Of a stretch of 64,000 bases of DNA, positions 25,054-35,648 are shown in pieces. A program made the translations under genes and the position numbers. Where the stretch lies: assembly GCA_934746015.1 (NCBI GenBank), contig CAKVEW010000006.1, positions 62,001-126,000 of the forward strand, read 5' to 3'. How positions within the stretch are numbered: position 1 is the stretch's first letter; each line of letters starts with the position of its first letter. This DNA is from an uncultured Clostridium sp. GTDB taxonomy: Bacteria; Bacillota; Clostridia; Clostridiales; Clostridiaceae. The notes under the pieces were generated by a model, which made no database searches, was not told the DNA's origin, and worked only from the letters and a program-made list of their open reading frames with translations.

Positions 25054-27780
25054 CTATGCTCTTTTTCTTTTAATAGTACAAAAAATCAAACCACTAGAAG
25101 CTATAATTAAAACTATATATAAAATTATATTAACAGAATCTCCTGTCTTTGCTGCTACTTGAGTATTTGTAGTTTGTGCTTTATATGTTTTTTCTACATT
25201 TTGATCTTTATTCACTTCCGTATTTGAGTTCCCTTTGTTTGAATCATCAACATTTTCTGTACCCTTTTTCTCTTCAGCCCTTTTAATATTAAATATGTAT
25301 GTTGTTCTTTCTGAACCATCTACACTTACATTCTCAACAGTTATTATATTATTTCCTGTATTTAATGCAACAGAACCATTCCATCTTTCTAATGCATTTT
25401 TATTTAAATATATAGTGTTTCCTTTATCAGCAGGAATCATAGTGAATTGGAATTCAGTCACATCATTATCAACTTCTGCTGTATATTCAGTTATTTCCTT
25501 ATTAAAAGCACTATTAATTTCATCTATATTACAAGTAAATTCTTCTAGATCAGCAGTTTTTTCATTAATTCTCCAAAGTTGAGCTCCATAAAAAGGATTG
25601 GCAGTTCCTAAATATAGACCATTACTTCCTACAAATAAAGTTCTACAACCATAATTATACTCATCATTAAATCCATTGATAGTAACTGTATCGTATTGCC
25701 TACCATCCTTTGTACAGTATAGTTCAAATCCTGGTGTATCATTTGCAGCAATGACATCAGATACTCGTACATAACAATCTACACCTTCTTGATCTACATT
25801 TCTAAATACGTCTAGTACGCTTTTCAAAGAATTTAATACACTAGTCAATGCTTCAATAATTTGATTATATCTATCTCCCTCAATTGAATCTTCTAAATCA
25901 TTTATTTTATCTATAATATCCTCTATTGTGTCAGAAATAGAGGCAACAGCTCCCTCCTCTATTCTAATTCCATTAAGAATTTTAGAAACTGCTTCTGTAG
26001 TTGCTTCTCCATCTATATTACTATGAATATAAACTAATACATCTAGTAAAGCGTTAATTTCTTCTTCACTAAGAGCACTATCAGCAACTTTTCTTTCAGA
26101 ATCTTCTTGGTTTTCTTCTAATATATTTACTTTTGAGGAAAACTCAGTTTCTAAATCATTATTTATAAATGAATTATATATATCTGCTGCTAGTTTTATT
26201 CTATCAGATTCATTATTACCTTCAGTGCTATTATCTATGTTATAGGTACCTATATTATTATTTCCACTAGAAATAAGAGTAATGAACTTAATAACATATT
26301 CTAATTGTTGTCTATATTCTTCGTCCTTCATTTCAAATAGATCACCATTTGTAAGTTTTGTTAGATACTTGTACATAGAATAAGCATCAAAAGTTCCTAT
26401 GTATAACTTATCATTATATACTACTGCACGCCAATTATATTGAGTAGTACTATAATCATCATCATTAAATCCTGCTCCCAATAATGCTGAATATTCAATA
26501 TTGGAAGGACAGTTTTTCTCATCTCCTACTACCATCTGCATCTTTCCATCAGATGTAAGCCTAAAGACAGATGTCTCATTGTCCATATTCGCTTCCATCA
26601 TTTTAAGACTATTGAAGAAAACTTCCATATCAGGTTGTTCTGACATGAACATTGAAAGTAGTCCGTAGGCTCCATATATTATAGAGTCCATCGCATCTGA
26701 AAAAGTTATAAAATATAAGTCATTATTAAATATATAAGGGCTTGCTGCATAATTAAGGGAATTCCCAAAACCAGCACTGTAAATAGAATTTTCTGTTTCA
26801 CCAACAATATCAGTCCAAACCCATCCATATTTATTGGCTATTTCACTTTCTGACTCAGAGGCTTTATGAGCTTCGTATACTATGGCTCCATGTAGGGTCA
26901 TTAAAGTTAGATATAATGAACCATTGTATTCAACCATATCCCAAACATCTCCTCCTGTTGAGAAATAGCCTTCCTTCTCATACTGTTTAAAATCATTATA
27001 ATCTGCTATAAGCTGATAATTATCTCCATCTGTAGTAGAATAAATATTTATTTTATATGCTGTAGAATCATCCATTACATTATCTGTATTTTTATCAGTT
27101 CCTCCAACATACATTGTCTCTTTATCGTTGCTTACAGTCATTGCACGCATATATCCTCCAGGTACATTAAATACAACCTCTGGAGTTTCTTGATTATTAT
27201 TAGATATACGCCAAATCATACTATTACTTGTTCCATTAGCATTAAAATATAGATTATCCTTGAAAGACATACATGCACGGAAACCACTTACATAGCTATA
27301 GGCTCCAGAAGAATAGTCTGCTGAATCGAAATATTTTTCCATAGAATTGGTTTTTACATTATACCTAAAAATACATGCTTGTGCAAAACTTGCTGGAGAG
27401 GTATCAGTTTTAAGTTCTCCATTTGTAATTGTATCTACTAAAGATTTCATTATTTCCCTATTACCAGAGCTAGACATAAAACTACTTAATGCCGCATATA
27501 AAATATTTCTATTACTACCTATATAAATATAATCTCCATATTCGTCTTCCATCTCCTGCATAGACCAAGCATAAGAGTTTTCTCTATCACCTCCATTTTC
27601 CAATCCATCAGCCTGTCCTGAAACTGTATAAGGATTTGATACTTTTTCAATTAAATATTGCCCATCATTTCTGTAGATGTTAGCAGATGAATTTTCAGCA
27701 CTTACTGGTACACTAATACCAGCAAGTGCTGAAAAACCTAAAATAAATGCTGTCAATAAAGAAATAACCTTTTTTTTCAT
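25054..27780 (-). CDS. Large secreted, wall-anchored surface protein with beta-propeller-like and cadherin-like domains
   Basis: This 908-residue protein starts with a signal peptide (hydrophobic VISLLTAFILGFSALAG, cut probably after VSA). The long body has repeated short beta units with aromatic-Gly patterns (YIGSNRN, YVGGTDK, YIGTFDAY, YLGTANPF) that suggest a propeller-like fold. Near the C-terminus, EYTAEVDNDVTEFQFTMIPA is typical of the cadherin-like beta-sandwich family. The end is a sorting-type signal: AAKTGDS, a hydrophobic helix, then KRKRA, so an LPXTG-like anchor with an atypical motif. No sortase lies in the window. Its binding target is unknown. Confidence 0.75.
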   Translation of the reverse strand: MKKKVISLLTAFILGFSALAGISVPVSAENSSANIYRNDGQYLIEKVSNPYTVSGQADGLENGGDRENSYAWSMQEMEDEYGDYIYIGSNRNILYAALSSFMSSSGNREIMKSLVDTITNGELKTDTSPASFAQACIFRYNVKTNSMEKYFDSADYSSGAYSYVSGFRACMSFKDNLYFNANGTSNSMIWRISNNNQETPEVVFNVPGGYMRAMTVSNDKETMYVGGTDKNTDNVMDDSTAYKINIYSTTDGDNYQLIADYNDFKQYEKEGYFSTGGDVWDMVEYNGSLYLTLMTLHGAIVYEAHKASESESEIANKYGWVWTDIVGETENSIYSAGFGNSLNYAASPYIFNNDLYFITFSDAMDSIIYGAYGLLSMFMSEQPDMEVFFNSLKMMEANMDNETSVFRLTSDGKMQMVVGDEKNCPSNIEYSALLGAGFNDDDYSTTQYNWRAVVYNDKLYIGTFDAYSMYKYLTKLTNGDLFEMKDEEYRQQLEYVIKFITLISSGNNNIGTYNIDNSTEGNNESDRIKLAADIYNSFINNDLETEFSSKVNILEENQEDSERKVADSALSEEEINALLDVLVYIHSNIDGEATTEAVSKILNGIRIEEGAVASISDTIEDIIDKINDLEDSIEGDRYNQIIEALTSVLNSLKSVLDVFRNVDQEGVDCYVRVSDVIAANDTPGFELYCTKDGRQYDTVTINGFNDEYNYGCRTLFVGSNGLYLGTANPFYGAQLWRINEKTADLEEFTCNIDEINSAFNKEITEYTAEVDNDVTEFQFTMIPADKGNTIYLNKNALERWNGSVALNTGNNIITVENVSVDGSERTTYIFNIKRAEEKKGTENVDDSNKGNSNTEVNKDQNVEKTYKAQTTNTQVAAKTGDSVNIILYIVLIIASSGLIFCTIKRKRA

Positions 27781-27930
27781 AAAAATCCCCTTTCTTTACA
27801 CATAATATTATTTCATATATTTAAGCAAATTTAAAACGTCTTCCCCTTAATTTTACAGCTATTATTCTTAATATTCAATATTTTCTTATAATTTTATAGC
27901 ATTTTTATATCTTTTTTAATACATAAAAAA

Positions 27931-27972
27931 AGATATAGGCTTTAGTATTATTCATACTAAAAACCTATATCT
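27931..27972 (-). terminator. Terminator of the pyruvate:ferredoxin oxidoreductase gene
   Basis: A long stem, AGATATAGG..TTTAGTAT with ATACTAAA..CCTATATCT, ends in a T-run on the minus strand. It lies 18 bases after the stop codon. Confidence 0.85.
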
Positions 27973-27989
27973 CTATACTCTATTTATTT

Positions 27990-30900
27990 TTATTGTTGTT
28001 CAGCTAATCTCTTGTAGCCTGCTAATCTATCCATAGCATCTTTTTCTGTCTTTTCAAATAAAGCTTCTGCATGTTCTGGGAATGCTTTCGCAAGTGAAGC
28101 ATATCTTACTTCTCCCATTAAGAATTCTCTGAAGCTTGCTTTTGGTTCTTTAGAATCTAATGAGAATGGATTCTTAGTTCCTTTTAATGTTGGGTTATAT
28201 CTATATAATCCCCAATATCCACATTCAACAGCTTTCTTAGCTTCTTCTTGGCTATTCATCATACCAGTCTTAATACCATGACTTATACATGGAGCATAAG
28301 CGATGATTAATGATGGACCATTATAAGCTTCTGCTTCAGCTATTGCTTTAAGAGTTTGGTTCTTATCAGCTCCCATAGAAATTTGTGCTACATAAACATA
28401 TCCATATGTCATAGCCATCATTCCAAGGTCTTTCTTCTTAGTCTTCTTACCTGATGCAGCAAATTTAGCTATAGCTGCAGCTGGAGTTGATTTAGAAGAT
28501 TGTCCTCCTGTATTTGAGTAAATTTCTGTATCAAATACAAGTACATTTACATCTTCACCAGAAGCTAGAACGTGGTCTAATCCACCGTATCCGATGTCAT
28601 ATGCCCATCCGTCTCCTCCGAATATCCATTGAGATCTCTTAATTAAGAATTCTTTATCATTTAAGATTTCTCTTGCATAATCAGCATCAACATTTTGTAA
28701 TACAGATATAACTCTGTTAGCTCTATCTCTAGTTCCTTCTCCACTGTTCATATGATCTAACCAGTCTTGAAGTACTGCCTTAGCATCTTCTGAAAGTTCT
28801 GTTTCTAAAGCCTTAGTCATATTATCAGCTATTCTTTCTCTTATAGCCTTAACTCCTAAGAACATACCTAATCCAAATTCAGCATTATCTTCAAATAATG
28901 AATTTGCCCAAGCTGGACCATGTCCTTCATGGTTTACTGTATATGGAGTTGCTGGTACTGAACCTCCCCAAATTGAAGAACATCCAGTAGCATTAGCTAT
29001 CATCATTCTATCTCCAAATAATTGAGTTACAAGCTTAGCGTATGGAGTTTCTCCACAACCTGCACAAGCTCCTGAGAATTCGAATAATGGTTGTTCAAAT
29101 TGGCTACCCTTAACAGTATTCTTATTCATAGGGTTCTTCTTAGGCGTAACATCTTTAATAGCATAATCCCATGCTTCAATTTGCTCTTCTTGAGTATCAA
29201 TTGGTTTCATTATTAAAGCCTTACCTGGTGCTGGACATACTTGAGCACAGTTTCCACAGCCTGTACAATCTAATGGAGTAACTCCAATTGTATAGAATGT
29301 TGGTTCTTCTGTTCTTAATGCCTTTGCAGGTACTATCTTCATTGTTTCTGGTGCATTTGTCTTTTCATCTTCATTTAATAAGAATGGTCTTATAACTGCG
29401 TGTGGACAAACATATGCACATTGGTTACATTGAATACATTTATCTTGTTGCCATTCTGGAACATTAATTGCGATACCTCTCTTTTCATAAGCAGCAGTAC
29501 CAGGTATAAATGTACCATCTTCCATTCCTTCAAATGCTGATACAGGAAGATCAAATCCTTTTTGAGCATTGATAGGTTCTACTATATTCTTAATAAATGC
29601 TGGGATATTACCCTTATCTTCTTTAACTTCATCCTTAGCATCTTTCCAGTCAGCTGGAACATCTACTCTAACTATAGATTCAACACCTTTATCTATAGCA
29701 GCAAAGTTCATATTAACAACTTTTTCACCTTTTTTACCGTATGAAGTTACAACAGCATCTTTTAAGTACTTAACAGCATCTTCAACTGGTATAATGTTAG
29801 CAATCTTAAAGAATGCAGCTTGCATTATCATGTTGATTCTTCCACCAAGTCCAATTTCTTGTGCTATCTTAACAGCATTTAATGTATAGAATTCAATATT
29901 GTTTTCAGCAATATATCTCTTCATTGAAGCAGGTAATTTTTCATTAACTTCTTCTGGAGTCCAGATTGTATTTAATAAGAATTTACCATTTTTCTTTAAT
30001 CCTTCTAATACATCATATTTATATACATATGCTTGATTATGACATGCAATAAAATCAGCCTTATCTACTAAATATGGTGACTTAATTGGCTTCTTACCAA
30101 ATCTTAAGTGTGATACAGTTATACCACCTGACTTCTTAGAGTCATATGCAAAGTATCCTTGAGCGTACATGTCTGTATGGTCTCCGATAATCTTAATAGC
30201 ACTCTTGTTAGCACCAACAGTACCATCTGATCCTAATCCCCAGAACTTACATGCTTTTGTTCCTTCTGTAGATGCATCAATATCTTCTAGTTTTTCTAAT
30301 GAAGTATTAGTTACATCATCAACTATAGAAATTGTGAATCCATCCTTAGGAGTTTCCTTAGTAAGGTTAGCAAATACTGCACCTATATCTGATGGGTTTG
30401 GATCCTTAGAACCTAATCCATATCTTCCTCCAACTATAACTGGAGCATTTTCTCTTCCATAGAATGCACTCTTAACATCTAGGTATAATGGTTCACCTAT
30501 TGAACCTGGTTCTTTTGTTCTATCTAAAACAGCTATAGATTTAACTGTAGCTGGTATAACCTTAAATAATCTTTCTGCAGAGAATGGTCTAAATAGTCTT
30601 ACTTTAACTACACCAACTTTTTCTCCTCTTGCATTTAAATAATCAACTGTTTCTTCAATAACGTCAGTTGATGATCCCATAGAAATAATTATTCTATCAG
30701 CATCTGGTGCTCCATAGTAATCGAAGCAGTGATATTCTCTTCCTGTTAGCTTAGTTATTTCAGCCATGTAGCTTTCTACTACTTCTGGAATATCATCATA
30801 GAATCTATTTACAGATTCTCTAGTTTGGAAATAAATATCTGGATTTTGAGCTGTACCTCTAGTAACTGGACTATTAGGATTTAAAGCTCTCTTTCTAAAT

Positions 30901-31502
30901 CCATTTAAAGCATCATAATCTACTAAATGAGCTAATTCATCATATTCTAAAACTTCTATCTTTTGAATTTCATGTGATGTTCTAAATCCATCAAAGAAAT
31001 TCATGAAAGGAATTCTAGTTTTAATTGAAGTTAAGTGTGCAACTGCAGATAAATCCATAACTTCTTGTACTGATCCTTCTGCAAGCATTGCAAAACCAGT
31101 TTGTCTTGCAGCCATAACATCTTGATGATCTCCAAATATACTTAATGAAGATGTCGCTAAAGCTCTTGCTGATATATGGAATACTGTTGGAAGCATTTCC
31201 CCTGCAATTTTGTACATATTTGGTATCATTAATAATAAACCTTGAGATGCTGTGTATGTTGTTGTTAACGCACCTGCTTGTAAAGATCCATGAACTGCAC
31301 CAGCAGCACCTGCTTCTGATTGCATTTCCATAACCTTAACAGGTTGTCCAAATATGTTCTTTCTTCCTTGTGCTGCCCACTCATCAACGTGTTCAGCCAT
31401 TGGTGAAGATGGTGTGATTGGGAATATAGCAGCTACTTCTGTAAAAGCATAAGATATATGAGCGGCAGCTGTATTACCATCCATAGTTTTCATTTTTCTC
31501 AT
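27990..31502 (-). CDS. nifJ: Pyruvate:ferredoxin (flavodoxin) oxidoreductase
   Basis: A 1170-residue single-chain PFOR, the usual length. It oxidises pyruvate to acetyl-CoA and CO2, reducing ferredoxin, at the centre of clostridial fermentation. Visible features are the N-terminal MRKMKTMDGNTAAAHISYAF, the CoA/TPP domain I ITPSSPMAEH, two 4Fe-4S motifs (CIQCNQCAYVCP and CTGCGNCAQVCP), and TPP-binding ACAGCGETPYAKL and GGDGWAYDIGYGG. ATG 31502 is preferred, with AGAGGT eight bases upstream; the longer reading to 31634 is non-family sequence. A flavodoxin gene lies 173 bases upstream. The leader has a palindrome at 31547-31572. Confidence 0.97.
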   Translation of the reverse strand: MRKMKTMDGNTAAAHISYAFTEVAAIFPITPSSPMAEHVDEWAAQGRKNIFGQPVKVMEMQSEAGAAGAVHGSLQAGALTTTYTASQGLLLMIPNMYKIAGEMLPTVFHISARALATSSLSIFGDHQDVMAARQTGFAMLAEGSVQEVMDLSAVAHLTSIKTRIPFMNFFDGFRTSHEIQKIEVLEYDELAHLVDYDALNGFRKRALNPNSPVTRGTAQNPDIYFQTRESVNRFYDDIPEVVESYMAEITKLTGREYHCFDYYGAPDADRIIISMGSSTDVIEETVDYLNARGEKVGVVKVRLFRPFSAERLFKVIPATVKSIAVLDRTKEPGSIGEPLYLDVKSAFYGRENAPVIVGGRYGLGSKDPNPSDIGAVFANLTKETPKDGFTISIVDDVTNTSLEKLEDIDASTEGTKACKFWGLGSDGTVGANKSAIKIIGDHTDMYAQGYFAYDSKKSGGITVSHLRFGKKPIKSPYLVDKADFIACHNQAYVYKYDVLEGLKKNGKFLLNTIWTPEEVNEKLPASMKRYIAENNIEFYTLNAVKIAQEIGLGGRINMIMQAAFFKIANIIPVEDAVKYLKDAVVTSYGKKGEKVVNMNFAAIDKGVESIVRVDVPADWKDAKDEVKEDKGNIPAFIKNIVEPINAQKGFDLPVSAFEGMEDGTFIPGTAAYEKRGIAINVPEWQQDKCIQCNQCAYVCPHAVIRPFLLNEDEKTNAPETMKIVPAKALRTEEPTFYTIGVTPLDCTGCGNCAQVCPAPGKALIMKPIDTQEEQIEAWDYAIKDVTPKKNPMNKNTVKGSQFEQPLFEFSGACAGCGETPYAKLVTQLFGDRMMIANATGCSSIWGGSVPATPYTVNHEGHGPAWANSLFEDNAEFGLGMFLGVKAIRERIADNMTKALETELSEDAKAVLQDWLDHMNSGEGTRDRANRVISVLQNVDADYAREILNDKEFLIKRSQWIFGGDGWAYDIGYGGLDHVLASGEDVNVLVFDTEIYSNTGGQSSKSTPAAAIAKFAASGKKTKKKDLGMMAMTYGYVYVAQISMGADKNQTLKAIAEAEAYNGPSLIIAYAPCISHGIKTGMMNSQEEAKKAVECGYWGLYRYNPTLKGTKNPFSLDSKEPKASFREFLMGEVRYASLAKAFPEHAEALFEKTEKDAMDRLAGYKRLAEQQ

Positions 31503-31546
31503 TATGTTCGACCTCTCTTCCTTATATATAAATATAATAGTACTCA

Positions 31547-31572
31547 AATACAGATATTTAAAACTGTATTTA
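31547..31572. promoter_or_regulatory. Palindrome in the PFOR leader
   Basis: AAATACAG and CTGTATTT are separated by ten bases, 45 bases before the start codon. It could be an operator or an mRNA hairpin. It does not match the usual Rex site (TTGTTAA-N4-TTAACAA). Confidence 0.3.
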
Positions 31573-31674
31573 AAATTTAAGAATGAATTATTTAGTAATA
31601 AAAATTTATATTCTTCAATCGAAGTCTTAAGCACTTAACCCCTATATAAGTACTTCTTAAAAGTCAGTATCCTC

Positions 31675-32109
31675 TTAAAGAATTTCTTTTGTTAATTCTT
31701 CTCCAAGTTTTTTAGCTTCTTTTAAATCTTCTTCACTTGGTGATTCTTTAACGGCGATGCTTCCTACAACATTAAAGTCGTAATCCTTCATTCGTTGAAT
31801 CCAATCAACCATGAACTTTCCATCATCCCATCCATATGATCCAAATAATACTACTTTCTTTTGTTTATTAGGTAGTAATTTAAATTGGTTTATGAAAGGC
31901 TCCATCTCCTGTTGTTCAATTTTATTGTTATCCATTGAAGGGCTTCCAAAAGCAACTGCATCTGCTTCATTTACATCTTCAATTGTTGCATCACAAACAT
32001 GTTTTATGATTACTTCTGAATTTTTATTTTCAGCGCCTTCGGCAATTGAATTTGCAAGAACTTCAACATTTCCTCCATTACTCCAATAGATAATAGAAAT
32101 TTTTTTCAT
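31675..32109 (-). CDS. Flavodoxin
   Basis: A 144-residue flavodoxin. The FMN phosphate loop IIYWSNGGNVEVLA and the later GSPSMDNNKIE and FGSYGWDDGK loops are characteristic. In the cytoplasm it would carry electrons at low potential, as an iron-sparing replacement for ferredoxin. Its position just upstream of PFOR, in the same direction, suggests it can serve as that enzyme's electron acceptor. Confidence 0.93.
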   Translation of the reverse strand: MKKISIIYWSNGGNVEVLANSIAEGAENKNSEVIIKHVCDATIEDVNEADAVAFGSPSMDNNKIEQQEMEPFINQFKLLPNKQKKVVLFGSYGWDDGKFMVDWIQRMKDYDFNVVGSIAVKESPSEEDLKEAKKLGEELTKEIL

Positions 32110-32268
32110 TAATACATCACCTCATCCTCTGACTAAAAAGTCACTCCTTGGATATATATTACCTATTTTTACACTTACTATTTTATTATATAACACTATT
32201 TTTTTTTTGCAAGTTTTCTATGTCCCATATTGGAACAATATTATCCTTTTGAGTAAAAATATCTTATT

Positions 32269-33354
32269 TTATTTAGATAACCTTATACTGTTAACTATTA
32301 CCTCTAAAATTGCTTCAACTCCGTTATTTATACCACTTTTCTTCATATTTTCAACCAAACTATTTTTCTTATTTTTAAGCTCTTTTAGTTTTAAAATTAT
32401 TTTTTTATCATCTTCTATCATCTCATCCTCATCTAAAACAATAGAATAACCTTCTTTTTCAAAGGAATTTGCATTTAAAATTTGATCTCCTCTGCTTATC
32501 TTCTTAGATAAAGGTATTAACAAAGTTGGTTTATTTAATGCTAATAATTCAAAAATAACATTTGCACCAGCTCTAGAAATAACATAATCAGCTAACTTTA
32601 GTAAATGTGGTAACTCTTCCTTAACATATTCAAACTGAAGATAACCACTTTTCCCATTCAAATTTTTATCCAAATTATTTTTTCCACATATATGAATTAT
32701 ATTATAGTTTTTTAATATCTCATCTAAATTATTTCTAACTGCTTCATTAATACTTTTAGCTCCTAAGCTTCCTCCAATAACAAGTAAAACTTCTTTATTA
32801 TCTTTAAATCCACATATTTCTCTTCCTTTTTCTTTACTTCCATTTAATATTTCTTCTCTAATAGGAGTCCCAGTTAGCACTCCTTTATTATCTTTTATAT
32901 AATTTAAACTTTCTCTGAAAGTAACACAAAGTTTAGTACAGAAAGGAGCAGATAATTTATTTGCCAGTCCAGGAGTTAAATCTGATTCATGAGAAACCAC
33001 AGGTATCTTTTTCATAGATGCTGCAATAACCACTGGTACTGCAACAAATCCTCCCTTAGAAAATATTACATTTGGCTTTTCTCTTTTTAATATTTTGTTA
33101 GCTTCTAGTACACCTTTCATAACTTTAAAAGGATCAGAAAAATTCTTAAAATCAAAATATCTTCTTAATTTTCCAGATGATATTTCATAATAAGGTATTT
33201 TTGCATCTCTAATTATTTCTTTTTCTATACCATCTTTACTTCCAATATACTTTATTTCAAAACCTCTTTTCTTTAGTCCTGGAACTAAAGCTAAGTTAGG
33301 AGTTACATGTCCTGCTGTTCCTCCACCGGTCATAATTATTTTATATTTGCTCAT
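32269..33354 (-). CDS. murG: UDP-GlcNAc:undecaprenyl-PP-MurNAc-pentapeptide transferase MurG
   Basis: A 361-residue GT28 family MurG with the N-terminal [14 protein letters not shown] and the C-terminal [20 protein letters not shown] site for UDP-GlcNAc. It makes lipid II on the inner face of the membrane. The enzyme is not in a division/cell-wall cluster here. Bacillus-type MurG proteins of this length sit alone in many clostridia. Start and length are normal. Confidence 0.93.
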   Translation of the reverse strand: MSKYKIIMTGGGTAGHVTPNLALVPGLKKRGFEIKYIGSKDGIEKEIIRDAKIPYYEISSGKLRRYFDFKNFSDPFKVMKGVLEANKILKREKPNVIFSKGGFVAVPVVIAASMKKIPVVSHESDLTPGLANKLSAPFCTKLCVTFRESLNYIKDNKGVLTGTPIREEILNGSKEKGREICGFKDNKEVLLVIGGSLGAKSINEAVRNNLDEILKNYNIIHICGKNNLDKNLNGKSGYLQFEYVKEELPHLLKLADYVISRAGANVIFELLALNKPTLLIPLSKKISRGDQILNANSFEKEGYSIVLDEDEMIEDDKKIILKLKELKNKKNSLVENMKKSGINNGVEAILEVIVNSIRLSK

Positions 33355-33557
33355 AGAAACACTCCTTTAAAATATAAATACTATATCAATATATCATATA
33401 ATCATTTTTTATTTAATGTTATCTTTAAATTTTCTAAAAAAATTACTAGCATTATCTTCCTACCACTATTATGTCCAATTTCCTTTACTTACATATAATA
33501 TTTATCTAAAATTTACACAAGCTATAATTACAAAGATGAAAAGGAGGTGTAAATATT

Positions 33558-33740
33558 ATGGCAACTAAGTTAGTACCAGAAGCTAAAAATGGATTAGCTA
33601 AATTCAAAAATGAAGTAGCTAATGAAATGGGAGTTCCTTTTAGTGACTACAATGGAGACCTTTCTTCAAAACAATGCGGAAGTGTTGGAGGAGAAATGGT
33701 TAAAAGAATGGTTGAACAATATGAAAACACTATAAAATAG
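33558..33740 (+). CDS. Alpha/beta-type small acid-soluble spore protein
   Basis: A 60-residue SASP with the diagnostic KFKNEVANEMGV and the GGEMVKRMVEQYE segments; the former contains the GPR-protease cleavage region. It coats and protects spore DNA and is degraded at germination. The ATG has a perfect AAAGGAGGTG ribosome site. Usually it is made under the forespore sigma factor SigG, but I could not identify a convincing SigG promoter. Confidence 0.96.
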   Translation: MATKLVPEAKNGLAKFKNEVANEMGVPFSDYNGDLSSKQCGSVGGEMVKRMVEQYENTIK

Positions 33741-33771
33741 TCTTTAATTGTAGACCATTAAATTTATAAAT

Positions 33772-33812
33772 GGAGTTGTCTTAAAATCTTGATTTTAAGA
33801 CAACTCTTATTT
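33772..33812 (+). terminator. Terminator of the spore protein gene
   Basis: Arms AGTTGTCTTAAAAT and ATTTTAAGACAACT with a CTTG loop, then a T-rich run, 32 bases after the stop codon. The strong symmetrical stem probably also insulates recJ, which ends on the other strand. Confidence 0.9.
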
Positions 33813-33856
33813 TTACACTCAAAGAATTACAGAAAGATTATACTCTGGATAGATCT

Positions 33857-35638
33857 CTAGTTAATTCTTATGTTTTTAATATTAAGTTGAATATTTCTAT
33901 TCCCATTAAACTCATTTATATTAGGATAATAAATAAGATCAGCTTTTAAGTTCAAATAACTGGTATTACAAGCTTCATCAAATTTTTCACTACCATACTT
34001 ATGGATCACATCCTCTTTAAAACTTTCAAATTTGTCAAAACTAATTCCATCTATATATAGAAACCTTCCATTTGACTCAAACCTAAATCTAAGTTTTAGA
34101 AAGTTCTTTTTTTTCCCTAATAACCACATTCTCTCTATTAAAAGATCTTTAACAGCAAATAAAGGGCTAGGATTTCCTTTTCCAAAAGGCCTTAAAGTTT
34201 CAATTGTATATATTAGCTCTTCATCTAAATAATTTAAGTTTAATGGCAAATCTATTTTTACAATTGGAATCAGATCTTCCTCTGTTAGTGTACAATTTTC
34301 GTTTAATTTTCTTCTTAACGCTTCTATATTTTCTTCTTTTATTGATAATCCAGCAGCCATAGGATGACCTCCGAATTTTTCTATTAGATAGGAGCACTTG
34401 TTAAGTTCTTTTGTTATATTATAGCCTTCTATTGATCTTGCTGACCCCTTTGGCATTTCTTTACCTTTAGTTAGAACTATGCAAGGCATATTGTACTTTT
34501 CTTTAATTCTTCCTGCTACTATCCCAGCAATACTTTCATGAACATTTTCATCATATACTACTATAACTTTATCAGATTTATTTTTTTCTGCTTCTATCCT
34601 ATTTATTATTCTTTCAGTGCTTTCCTTTGTTAAATCTTGCCTTATTGTATTTAGTTCACTTAGCTGATTTGCTAAAATTTTAGCTCTTTCTCTGTCCTCT
34701 GTAATTAATAGTTCTACTGATAGATCTGCTGTTTCTAGTCTTCCAGTAGCATTAATACATGGTCCTACAACAAAACCTAAATGATATTCTTCAATTTTTT
34801 TATTATCTAGTAAAGTAGCCTTCTTAAGCTCTTGAATTCCATAATTTTGGCTATTATTTAATAAATCTAAGCCTTTTTTTACTATTATTCTATTCTCATC
34901 CACTAAATCTACTACATCGCATACTGTAGCAATGGCTGCAAATTGAAACAAATCTAGAAATTTTTCATTATCTATATTAAACTCATCAAATAAGCACTTA
35001 GAAAATTTTAATGCTATTCCAGCTCCACATAGCATTTTAAAAGGGTATTTACAGTCCTTTTGCTTAGGATTTATAACAGCATCAGCCTTAGGTGCTTCTT
35101 CTTTTAATATTCCCTCTTCATCTTCTTTAAGAGGAATATCATGATGATCAGTAATTACAACTTCCATGCCAAGACTTTTAGCAAGTTCCACTTGTTCAAA
35201 GGCAGAAATACCATTATCACAGGTTAATACAACTTCATAACCTTCTTCACTTAGTTTTTTTATTCTGCCACTATGCATTCCATAGCCTTCTTCTTCTCTA
35301 TTAGGAATATAATAACTATAATTGGCTCCAACAGCTTTTAATGCTTTATATAAAATAGTTGTACTGTTTACGCCATCGCAATCATAATCTCCATAAATAA
35401 TTATTTTCTTATTATTTAAAATTGCTTTTTTTATAATACTTACACCCTTTTTCATATCCTTCATAAGATATCCATCATAAAGGTCTTCTACTGTTCCTTT
35501 TAAAAATCTTTTAGCTAAATTTATATCATCAATTCCCCTATTAGCTAATAATCTTAGAACTAAGGGATTTTCATCTAAAAATTCAGAGAGCTTTAAAAAG
35601 CTCTCCTTTTTATTTACTAATATCCAATTTTCTTTCAT
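33857..35638 (-). CDS. recJ: Single-strand-specific DNA exonuclease RecJ
   Basis: A 593-residue RecJ. The DHH motifs are clear: IYGDYDCDGVNSTTI, LTCDNGISA and VITDHHDIPL, and the DHHA1 domain GGHPMAAGLSI follows. A C-terminal OB-fold-like region is present (KGNPSPLFAVKDLLIERMWL). It resects 5' ends in recombination and repair. ATG 35638 with AGGTG is preferred; upstream sequence to 35767 lies inside the DJ-1 gene. It is 10 bases from that gene's stop, so probably cotranscribed. Confidence 0.92.
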   Translation of the reverse strand: MKENWILVNKKESFLKLSEFLDENPLVLRLLANRGIDDINLAKRFLKGTVEDLYDGYLMKDMKKGVSIIKKAILNNKKIIIYGDYDCDGVNSTTILYKALKAVGANYSYYIPNREEEGYGMHSGRIKKLSEEGYEVVLTCDNGISAFEQVELAKSLGMEVVITDHHDIPLKEDEEGILKEEAPKADAVINPKQKDCKYPFKMLCGAGIALKFSKCLFDEFNIDNEKFLDLFQFAAIATVCDVVDLVDENRIIVKKGLDLLNNSQNYGIQELKKATLLDNKKIEEYHLGFVVGPCINATGRLETADLSVELLITEDRERAKILANQLSELNTIRQDLTKESTERIINRIEAEKNKSDKVIVVYDENVHESIAGIVAGRIKEKYNMPCIVLTKGKEMPKGSARSIEGYNITKELNKCSYLIEKFGGHPMAAGLSIKEENIEALRRKLNENCTLTEEDLIPIVKIDLPLNLNYLDEELIYTIETLRPFGKGNPSPLFAVKDLLIERMWLLGKKKNFLKLRFRFESNGRFLYIDGISFDKFESFKEDVIHKYGSEKFDEACNTSYLNLKADLIYYPNINEFNGNRNIQLNIKNIRIN

Positions 35639-35648
35639 ATTACACCTA

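Noticed and set aside
33481-33557. SigG promoter of the spore protein gene
   Set aside because: Expected from biology, but no pair of elements matched the SigG consensus well enough to report.
35583-35607. GAGAGCTTT/AAGCTCTC hairpin with a T-run inside recJ
   Set aside because: It lies in the recJ coding sequence and reads as a terminator only on the plus strand, where no gene needs one; probably chance.
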